Origin: an uncultured Bacteroidales bacterium
GTDB taxonomy: Bacteria > Bacteroidota > Bacteroidia > Bacteroidales > Paludibacteraceae
Assembly: GCA_937892015.1 (NCBI GenBank)
Contig: CALAUY010000179.1
Coordinates: forward strand, 1-14,818
Direction: 5' to 3'
Length of the DNA: 14,818 nt
Shown piece by piece: positions 8,106-13,780 of this stretch; positions within the stretch are counted from its first letter, which is position 1, and every line of letters starts with the position of its first letter. Under the pieces are notes generated by a model. That model was not told where the DNA came from. It ran no database searches and was given only the letters and a program-made list of their open reading frames with translations. A program made the translations under genes and the position numbers.

Positions 8106-8945
8106 TTATTGTACACTGATGAGATAGGTCTCGCCCTGCAGTCCGGAGCAAATAATCTTGCCGTTGCAGGTGTAGGGATACATCGCGTCGATGCCACCGG
8201 AGAGCACTTGCGTCTGTCCATCGAGGCTGACAGCCACTATCTGCGACGAGGTGGTGAACTCCCCATTGTCTTGGTCGTTCATGCCGATGACGATGCTGTC
8301 GTTGTACCATTTGGGAGCGCGAACGTTGTGTCCCAGATAGTGCAGATTGCTGCCGTTGAGGTCGCACACATAAGCTCCGATGCCGCTCACGTAGAAAAGG
8401 ACTTTGCGGCCATTGGGACTGATAGACGGCCAGATGTAGCTCTTGTCGGTTCCCAAGGGCGAGAGTTGGGTGGTGATACCGCCGATGGTGACCATCAGTT
8501 GACGGTCCTCGATACTGCATGTCGGCCGTGCGGCCACGAGGTTGCTGTTCAATGCCAGTTTGCGAGCAGAACGGGTGTTCTTCACGAGCAATTGTTTCTT
8601 GCCTGTCTGTAGGTTGTGGCTCTTGAGTGCTTGTTGCCTCATGTGGTTGGCATCGAACGAAGTCTCGCGATAAACAATCGTTACGCCGTCGGCAGAGATA
8701 GTGGCATTGTAGCCGGCACCCGGTGCGTCAGAGAGTTGAGTGGTTGTGCCACTACTTAGGTCGTACTTACTCAGTCCCACGTTGGCGTTCGAAGTGAGGA
8801 GGATAAAGCTACCATCGGGCGCAATCCCTGCCACTTTGACATCCCCTGCAGGAACGTTGAGTTGCTGTACTGAAGTTACGTTCAGTACTTGTGCATTGAC
8901 TGTTAGCGCTAAGGTTAACAGCCCCAAAAGAAATACTTTTTTCAT
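8106..8945 (-). CDS. Secreted TolB/PD40-type beta-propeller protein
   Basis: 279 residues. The Sec signal peptide is MKKVFLLGLLTLALTVNA, with cleavage before QVLN, so the product is periplasmic or secreted. PD40 (TolB-like) blade signatures occur at AGIAPDGSFILLTS (39-52), ATISADGVTIVYRE (81-94) and PSISPNGRKVLFYV (173-186). Weaker blades follow (VCDLNGSNLHYL; VSLDGQTQVLSGG). The number of blades fits a compact propeller without TolB's N-terminal domain, so it is not TolB itself. Such propellers usually bind proteins or ligands. It lies between the GHL10 glycosidase gene (40 bp upstream) and the amidase gene (32 bp downstream) on the same strand. It could scaffold or regulate these two wall enzymes, which is inference. 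No internal promoter matching TAnnTTTG is seen in either gap. Confidence 0.85.
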   Translation of the reverse strand: MKKVFLLGLLTLALTVNAQVLNVTSVQQLNVPAGDVKVAGIAPDGSFILLTSNANVGLSKYDLSSGTTTQLSDAPGAGYNATISADGVTIVYRETSFDANHMRQQALKSHNLQTGKKQLLVKNTRSARKLALNSNLVAARPTCSIEDRQLMVTIGGITTQLSPLGTDKSYIWPSISPNGRKVLFYVSGIGAYVCDLNGSNLHYLGHNVRAPKWYNDSIVIGMNDQDNGEFTTSSQIVAVSLDGQTQVLSGGIDAMYPYTCNGKIICSGLQGETYLISVQ

Positions 8946-8985
8946 GCTTTCAGTTGATTGATTTATTGATTATTCATTGTTGTTG

Positions 8986-10908
8986 TCATTTGACGCGTTG
9001 TCCGTTGGGCGTGAAGAGTTGTTCTTCGCCGGCGATGCGGCGCAGAATCAGCAGTTGTCCGTCTTGCATGATTAGTGCGTTCGTCGGTTGTTCGGCAGTT
9101 CGCTCAATGCCATCACCACCATAGACGGTGACGGTGCACTGCACCTGATAGCCTCCATCGACTGTTGTGCCGGTGATGACCGCTGTGCCATCGGAGAGAC
9201 CCATCACAGTACCTGTGTCGAAGACGTACGCCACATTTTCGTCGCTGCTAGTCCAGACGATGGTCTTGATGGAGGCGTTACTCGGCACTATTGTGGGGTT
9301 GAGTGCAATAGCTTCACCTACCCGCAGACGCGTTTCCGTAAGGCGCATCTTGATGCCTGTGACGTGCACTTCGATGGTGTCCACCACTTCGGTGTCAGCG
9401 CGGTTGTAGAAAGCGGGTGCAAACTCATTGCCGAAGCGGTCGAGTGCGCAGATGATGATCGATTGGTTGTCGCGGTTCGCCACTTTGGTGAGACTCAGTT
9501 GGTTCTCGCCGGCAATATCGTAGAGGTAACGACTGCTTGTCTCGTACTCCGGTGCTGTACCTTTAGGATAGACGTACACGGCGAAACGGGACGCGGAGTC
9601 GGCATGATCCCACGTGAGAAGGCCATCGGCATTGAGACTGATGTTCGTGGGTGGTGCGAGCGTATCGTGTGCGAACCAATCCATCGCCGGCGGCAATGCT
9701 TTTTCGGCGAAAACGTTGCCCTTGAGTCCGATGATGAGCCCTTTGGTCTTGTAGTTTGTAGTGTTGTAGAAGATAGCCCCGGGTGCGTCGTAGGGTGCTG
9801 CAAGGCGGTTAGCGCGCACTTCGGCCGCTTCTTCAGAGACCGTCACCCAGTCGGAGTAATCGTTGTTGGCCGAGTAGAAATGGACCCGTCGGCCTTCGGG
9901 CAGTTGGTCGGAGAAGTGTTGTGTAACACTACCCCACCAGTTTGCCAGTTTGTTGTAGTTCTGGCCGACAGAAGCCGTGGACCAATAAATCTGCGGGGCT
10001 ATATAATCGACGTATCCGCCTTGAATCCAAGCGAGAGGGTCGCAGAACTGCACGGCGTAGTCGTCGAGGCCAACGATGCCTTGCGGCAACGTGATTCCAT
10101 ACGAAGCAGCCACAGCGGGTTGAGTTGTCCAGATGCCGAACGGTGCCATTCCAAAGCGAACCCACGGTTTGACGGCTTTGATGGAATCGTAGATCATCTC
10201 TATCGTGATGTTCACGTTCTGTCGTCTCCAATCGCCGACGTTCATCTCTGCGGGTTTGTACAGTCGTTGGGACACGCTGTCTTCGGTCGTTGTGCCGCCG
10301 TACGGGTAGAAATAGTCGTCCCATATCATGCCGTCAACATCGTAGTTGTTAATCATCTCCATCATCACATCGCGGACATACTCACGCACAACGGGGAGAC
10401 CCGGGTCCATGATAGTACCATTGTAGCTGCCATTGGAATAGTAGAGTAGCCAGTCGGGGTGATTGGCGCGGATGTCAACGTTGCCGTAACTGCCGGCATT
10501 CACTTCGTATCGGAAAGGGTTGACCCACGCATGACATTCCATTCCGCGTTTGTGGCACTCATCGATGGCGTATTGCAGGGGGTCGTATCCCGGGTACTGA
10601 CCTCTTGTGCCAGTCAGGTTATGACTCCATGGCTCGTACGATGACTGATAGAAAGCGTCGGCCGTTGGGCGCACTTGCAGCATGACGGCGTTGATGTTGC
10701 CGGCCTTGAGCGTATCGAGCAAAGCGCATAGTTGGCGCTGCTGGGCGGCAACACCCGAACTGCTTGTGGCCAACGATGAGGGCCAGTCGATGCGGTAATG
10801 AGTGGTCAACCACGTAGCGCGGAACTCACGTTTGGGATTAGCGGCGTTCATCACGGACGTGGATAGGGCCATCATCAACAGAAAGGCAAGTAATGATAAT
10901 CTTCTCAT
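8986..10908 (-). CDS. Secreted GHL10 (DUF187) DigH-like glycosidase with FnIII, Ig-like and C-terminal tail
   Basis: 640 residues. A signal peptide (1-23, NAA) precedes a GHL10 TIM-barrel (about 26-410). Family motifs are EFRATWLTT (28-36), NAVMLQVRPTADAFY (73-87), HAWVNPFR (126-133), the acidic catalytic-type motif DGMIWDDYFYP (192-202), GMAPFGIW (253-260) and APQIYWS (304-310). An FnIII-like domain (about 418-505), a BIG_2 bacterial Ig-like domain (about 515-596) and a C-terminal tail (611-640) follow. E. coli DigH (YddW) of this family cuts peptidoglycan glycan strands stripped of stem peptides. The amidase encoded two genes downstream would make such strands, so the pair is functionally coherent. 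It is the first gene of the - operon, with a promoter just upstream. Family membership is clear. The exact bond cut is inferred, and other GHL10 members may act on different polysaccharides. Confidence 0.9.
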   Translation of the reverse strand: MRRLSLLAFLLMMALSTSVMNAANPKREFRATWLTTHYRIDWPSSLATSSSGVAAQQRQLCALLDTLKAGNINAVMLQVRPTADAFYQSSYEPWSHNLTGTRGQYPGYDPLQYAIDECHKRGMECHAWVNPFRYEVNAGSYGNVDIRANHPDWLLYYSNGSYNGTIMDPGLPVVREYVRDVMMEMINNYDVDGMIWDDYFYPYGGTTTEDSVSQRLYKPAEMNVGDWRRQNVNITIEMIYDSIKAVKPWVRFGMAPFGIWTTQPAVAASYGITLPQGIVGLDDYAVQFCDPLAWIQGGYVDYIAPQIYWSTASVGQNYNKLANWWGSVTQHFSDQLPEGRRVHFYSANNDYSDWVTVSEEAAEVRANRLAAPYDAPGAIFYNTTNYKTKGLIIGLKGNVFAEKALPPAMDWFAHDTLAPPTNISLNADGLLTWDHADSASRFAVYVYPKGTAPEYETSSRYLYDIAGENQLSLTKVANRDNQSIIICALDRFGNEFAPAFYNRADTEVVDTIEVHVTGIKMRLTETRLRVGEAIALNPTIVPSNASIKTIVWTSSDENVAYVFDTGTVMGLSDGTAVITGTTVDGGYQVQCTVTVYGGDGIERTAEQPTNALIMQDGQLLILRRIAGEEQLFTPNGQRVK

Positions 10909-10930
10909 GGTGTTATTTCAAATTAGGGTG

Positions 10931-10961
10931 CAAAGGTACAACATTTTTTTCATTTATGCAA
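10931..10961 (-). promoter_or_regulatory. Bacteroidota-type promoter of the GHL10-PD40-amidase operon
   Basis: On the - strand TACCTTTG (10938-10931) matches the -7 element TAnnTTTG of the Bacteroidota primary sigma factor. A TTG (10961-10959), 20 nt upstream, fits the -33 element. The predicted leader to the ATG at 10908 is about 20 nt. The spacer is A/T-rich. Confidence 0.8.
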
Positions 10962-11021
10962 GTTTTTGAGTAAAAAAAACGTGTAATTTCGTGTTTTTTT
11001 GCGTATTTTTCACATAAGAGG

Positions 11022-11052
11022 TTGCATAATTCAAAAAAAAGCAGTATCTTTG
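11022..11052 (+). promoter_or_regulatory. Bacteroidota-type promoter of the lipoprotein-queG operon
   Basis: TTG (11022-11024) and TATCTTTG (11045-11052) are separated by 20 nt, matching TTG-N(19-21)-TAnnTTTG. Transcription would start about 18 nt before the ATG at 11077. This site decides the gene start: upstream TTG at 10999 lies before the promoter and cannot be used on this transcript. It shares a 168-bp divergent intergenic region with the - operon promoter. Confidence 0.85.
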
Positions 11053-11076
11053 CAGTCGATTCTAAAAAAACGGATT

Positions 11077-12132
11077 ATGAAGAAGATTCAGAATATACTG
11101 TTTGGTGCAGTGCTGCTGTCGGTATTGAGCGGATGTGGGCGCAACACGTTCTGCGTATCGGGTCATATCAGCGGTGAAGCGGGTGAGACTTTGTACTTGG
11201 AATATCTTGGTTTGCAGCGGGTGGATGTGATTGACTCGTTGGTAATGCCAAGTAGTGGTGCTTTTCGTTTTCGTGCGGCACGGCCTGAGTACCCGGACTT
11301 GTATCGTCTGCGGGTAGCAGGTACAACTATTGTGTTGGCGGTGGACTCGACAGAGAGTATCGGTATAGAGTGGGACGAAGAGCTCGTGATAGACGGGTCG
11401 GCCAAATCGGAACAAATCTTGGCTTTGCGTCATTCGCTACGCGAGAAACCGATAGAGGAGCATAAAGCGTTTGCCAAAGAGATTATCCTACAGAACCCTG
11501 CGAGCATGGTGGCATATTACGCGCTGTTCCAGCAAAAAGGGCGAGTTCCGGTCTTCGATATTTACGACAAAGATGACCGCATCTATTTCTCCGCCGTGGC
11601 CACGTCGTTCAACGCATGGATGCCGGATAATCGTCGTTCGAAAGTGCTGTACAGCCAAGTGATAGACGTCATCAATGGCGAGCGTCGTGCGCAGAACACA
11701 GTGGCGATGCAGGCATTTATTGAGGAGTCGGAGAACACGTTCCTCGACATCGTTTTGCCCGATGAAAACGGGACAGAGCAGGCTCTGTCGCAGTACCGCG
11801 GCAAAGTGATAGTACTGGATTTCACGACGACAGTGATGGACCGCTTCACGGGCTACATCTTCGAGATGAAAGAGGTATATAACACGTATCATTCGCGCGG
11901 TTTAGAGGTGTATGAAGTTTATCCTGACCCGAGCAGGCTCGTTTGGGAGGAGCAGGTACGTGCGCTTCCATGGACGACCGTACGGACAGAGAACGGCGTC
12001 AATAATATGGTTTTTGCGACGTACAACGTGCAATCGTTGCCAACTCTTTTCCTCTTCAATCGACGGGGCGAGGTGGTTGGACGTTTTGCTGATTTTGCGA
12101 GTCTGAAGCAAGCGATAGAGAAGGAGTTATGA
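11077..12132 (+). CDS. DUF4369 / thioredoxin-fold lipoprotein lacking the CXXC motif
   Basis: 351 residues from ATG at 11077. A lipoprotein signal peptide ends in the lipobox LSGC (lipidated Cys20). The N-terminal part (about 26-105) is DUF4369-like, with VSGHISGEAGETLYLEY and LVMPSSGAFRFR. A helical linker follows (about 110-220, QILALRHSL, NPASMVAYYALF). The C-terminal part (about 222-351) is an AhpC/TSA or TlpA-type thioredoxin fold with LSQYRGKVIVLDF, and cis-Pro322 in SLPTLFLF. In TlpA-like proteins DF is followed by WASWCGPC; here the same register reads TTTVMDRF, so both catalytic Cys are replaced. The only cysteines in the mature protein are Cys20 and Cys26, both outside the fold. It is therefore unlikely to be a thiol-disulfide oxidoreductase and may be a binding or structural relative in the envelope. 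Its stop overlaps the queG start (ATGA). Confidence 0.85.
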   Translation: MKKIQNILFGAVLLSVLSGCGRNTFCVSGHISGEAGETLYLEYLGLQRVDVIDSLVMPSSGAFRFRAARPEYPDLYRLRVAGTTIVLAVDSTESIGIEWDEELVIDGSAKSEQILALRHSLREKPIEEHKAFAKEIILQNPASMVAYYALFQQKGRVPVFDIYDKDDRIYFSAVATSFNAWMPDNRRSKVLYSQVIDVINGERRAQNTVAMQAFIEESENTFLDIVLPDENGTEQALSQYRGKVIVLDFTTTVMDRFTGYIFEMKEVYNTYHSRGLEVYEVYPDPSRLVWEEQVRALPWTTVRTENGVNNMVFATYNVQSLPTLFLFNRRGEVVGRFADFASLKQAIEKEL

Positions 12133-13016
12133 TCTCCGCAACGCGCATACGGGAGTTGGCGATAGAGGTCGGTTTCGATGATGCGGGTGCTGTAGTGGCG
12201 CATCGATTAGACGAGGATGCAGACCATTTGCGAGCCTGGATTGCGGAGGGCTGTGCGGGTACGATGCAGTACATGTCGGAACACTTCGAGCAACGGGTGA
12301 ACCCATCAGCGTTGGTGCCGGATACGCATACTGTCGTTTGTTGTGTGCTCTCGTACTATAAGACGAATCCGCAACCGAAAGGGGCACCATATATAGCGCT
12401 GAGCGGATTGGCCGAGCGCGACTACCACGAGGTGGTGAAAAGCAAACTGGCAGCACTGGAGCGGCTGTTAGTGAGCGAATATGGTGCAGAAGTGGTTAAC
12501 GCTGATTATCAGCATCTTTTCTGCGACTCGGCACCGGTGCTGGAGCGTGCATGGGCACGTGAGTGCGGTATAGGATGGATAGGCAAGAACCATCAGTTCA
12601 TCCATCCGCGACTGGGTAGCTTTGTTCATCTCGGCATCCTCTTCTTGCGAGGCGAACTGCGAACAGAAGACCGGCCGGAGAGAGATGCACCAGGCGGTTG
12701 TGAGGGCTGCGAACTATGTCTGCGCGCTTGTCCAACACGAGCCATCAAGGAAGACGGGTTGGATGCACGTCGATGCGTCTCGTACCTCACGATAGAGCGC
12801 AAGGAGCCGTTGCCGGAAGAACATGTCGGCAAACCGTATATAGGGTTGTATGGTTGCGACAACTGCCAGCGCGTCTGTCCGCACAACCAACATCTGCAAG
12901 CTGACATCCATCCGGAGTTGAGCACTAATCCTCGTTTCGCGGAGATGACGGCAGACGATTGGGCAGGCACATCGCGGAGACAACGAATCAAGTTGCTGCG
13001 CAGGTTGGCAAAGTGA
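12129..13016 (+). CDS. queG: Epoxyqueuosine reductase QueG
   Basis: 295 residues, cytosolic. QueG reduces epoxyqueuosine to queuosine in the wobble base of GUN-anticodon tRNAs, the last step of queuosine synthesis, using cobalamin and two [4Fe-4S] clusters. Visible signatures are the conserved Asp133 in CDSAPVLERAWA (proposed catalytic acid), CGIGWIGKN (146-154), the ferredoxin-type motif C191-x2-C194-x2-C197-x3-CP (201-202), Cys216 in RRCVSYLTIE, and C243-x2-C246-x3-CP (250-251). The length is at the short end because there is no C-terminal HEAT-repeat extension, as is usual in Bacteroidota forms. ATG at 12129 overlaps the upstream TGA (ATGA), so the gene is coupled to the lipoprotein gene. 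No functional link between the two is obvious. Confidence 0.97.
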   Translation: MISATRIRELAIEVGFDDAGAVVAHRLDEDADHLRAWIAEGCAGTMQYMSEHFEQRVNPSALVPDTHTVVCCVLSYYKTNPQPKGAPYIALSGLAERDYHEVVKSKLAALERLLVSEYGAEVVNADYQHLFCDSAPVLERAWARECGIGWIGKNHQFIHPRLGSFVHLGILFLRGELRTEDRPERDAPGGCEGCELCLRACPTRAIKEDGLDARRCVSYLTIERKEPLPEEHVGKPYIGLYGCDNCQRVCPHNQHLQADIHPELSTNPRFAEMTADDWAGTSRRQRIKLLRRLAK

Positions 13017-13082
13017 GGCGGAAGAGTCGAAGAAGTATGCAAGAGGGTATGGAGGGGGTTCGAAAAATGTATATACAAAACA

Positions 13083-13108
13083 AGGAGTTCAGGAGTACAG
13101 GAGTGCAG
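13083..13108. repeat. 8-bp tandem repeat (AGGAGTNC, 3.25 copies)
   Basis: Three direct octamers, AGGAGTTC, AGGAGTAC and AGGAGTGC, followed by AG, differ only at the seventh base. They lie 67 bp after the queG stop in non-coding DNA. Confidence 0.85.
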
Positions 13109-13227
13109 ACATTACTCCCGAATGGGACGAATAACAACAAGGGAACATAGAGCTACAGTTTCTTTCCAGAGGACAATCGGTAGAGCCGTGCTATGTTTTT
13201 GCAGTGGGGACTGCTAAAAACTCGCGC

Positions 13228-13412
13228 GCCGCACTTGCTCCTCTAAATGTCCACCGGACATTTCTCGGTGCGGCTTAACCGCTTCTTAACCCACAAGGGG
13301 TACGATCACTTCGTGTGCACCCCCTACCCTAGGGGGAGAGTCGGATTAGTACCGAAAGCTGAAGTGCGGCTTAACCGTCTCCCCCAACTTTAGGGGGAGA
13401 GTCTGATTAGTA
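13228..13412. repeat. Composite element of nested hairpins and direct repeats (REP/MITE-like)
   Basis: The element begins with a two-level hairpin. Its outer stem is GCCGCAC (13228-13234) with GTGCGGC (13268-13274), and its inner stem is AAATGTCC (13245-13252) with GGACATTT (13256-13263) around the loop ACC. A 14-bp direct repeat GTGCGGCTTAACCG occurs at 13268-13281 and 13364-13377. A 22-bp direct repeat beginning TAGGGGGAGAGTC occurs at 13330-13351 and 13391-13412 with one mismatch. Each copy of the second repeat forms the right arm of a G/C hairpin: CCCCCTA/TAGGGGG (13320-13336, loop CCC) and TCTCCCCC/GGGGGAGA (13378-13400). The layout is thus a duplicated unit. Its origin and function are unknown. 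Confidence 0.8.
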
Positions 13413-13472
13413 ACGTGGAGCAAAGAACAAGGGGGAATATGAGAGAGGATATGACATGAAGGTGGCATGTAC

Positions 13473-13512
13473 ATGTCAGGAAAATGTCAGGAAAATGTCA
13501 AGAAAATATCAT
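13473..13512. repeat. 11-bp tandem repeat (ATGTCAGGAAA, about 3.6 copies)
   Basis: Copies lie at 13473-13483, 13484-13494 and 13495-13505 (one G to A change), with a partial degenerate copy to 13512. The array is non-coding, preceded by the palindrome CATGTACATG (13467-13476). Confidence 0.85.
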
Positions 13513-13530
13513 GTTTTGGACGAATAGCAA

Positions 13531-13568
13531 AACGCACCTGCTCGGGGCTTATCCCAAACAGGTGCGTT
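13531..13568 (-). terminator. Terminator hairpin after the microprotein gene
   Basis: A perfect 10-bp stem, AACGCACCTG (13531-13540) with CAGGTGCGTT (13559-13568), has an 18-nt loop. Read on the - strand the stem ends in GTTTTG, giving a short U-run, so it is oriented to end transcription coming from the - strand genes. It lies 42 nt past the microprotein stop. On + there is no U-run after the stem. Confidence 0.75.
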
Positions 13569-13609
13569 AACTAAACTGCTGTCGTCATGTCACAACGACT
13601 CAGTGGCTC

Positions 13610-13747
13610 TTAATACTCGTCAAAGTCGCGGTCGGGAGCGTAAACAGTGTCACTATAATCCGTGTTTGAAACAGTCAAACTCGTGGTGACAATATCGTTC
13701 TTTGTAATACGTACAACCTGTAGTTGTGCATCAATATATTTCTTCAT
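13610..13747 (-). CDS. 45-residue MKKYI-type microprotein, unknown function
   Basis: An ORF of 45 residues from ATG (13747-13745) to TAA (13612-13610), beginning MKKYIDAQLQVVRITKNDI and ending in an acidic, Tyr-rich tail (DRDFDEY). There is no membrane segment or signal peptide and no cysteine. The opening (MKKYI, then hydrophobics spaced as in LQVV) and the polar, disordered-looking C-terminus resemble the many short MKKY-type ORFs annotated as hypothetical in Prevotella and Bacteroides genomes. Those often lie near genes for secreted proteins. Here it sits 33 bp downstream of a secreted starch-binding protein gene on the same strand and just before a terminator, so the two are probably cotranscribed. 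No function is known to me. Coding status is supported by context and the family-like N-terminus. Confidence 0.7.
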   Translation of the reverse strand: MKKYIDAQLQVVRITKNDIVTTSLTVSNTDYSDTVYAPDRDFDEY

Positions 13748-13780
13748 GTTCGTAAACTTATTTAGAGGTTATACAATTAG

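Larger units (their letters stand above)
13017..13609. other. 593-bp non-coding region between queG and the right-edge genes
   Basis: No convincing gene lies here; the longest frames are short and lack family signals. The stretch holds an 8-bp tandem repeat (13083-13108) and a small GCAGT/ACTGC hairpin with flanking T and A runs (13196-13219), which may help end the queG transcript. It also holds a composite hairpin/direct-repeat element (13228-13412), an 11-bp tandem repeat (13473-13512) and a terminator for the - strand (13531-13568). No transposase fragment or tRNA is visible. Confidence 0.8.

Noticed and set aside
8106..8945. True TolB of the Tol-Pal system
   Set aside because: It is too short, lacks the N-terminal TolB domain, and no tolA, tolQ, tolR or pal gene is nearby.
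9088..10449. 453-residue + strand frame
   Set aside because: It is antisense to the GHL10 gene, whose motifs are clear. The frame has no recognisable domain and a composition typical of an antisense shadow.
10999..11076. Upstream TTG start for the lipoprotein, adding 26 residues
   Set aside because: It would place the start before the promoter and bury the lipoprotein signal peptide; ATG at 11077 gives a proper lipobox.
12959..13150. Small + strand frame overlapping the queG end (with an internal 27-residue version from 13069)
   Set aside because: It runs through the octamer repeat, overlaps queG out of frame and has no family-like feature.
13228..13412. Insertion sequence or tRNA gene
   Set aside because: There is no transposase reading frame or fragment, no clear target duplication, and the hairpins do not form a cloverleaf with T-loop or anticodon-arm signals.
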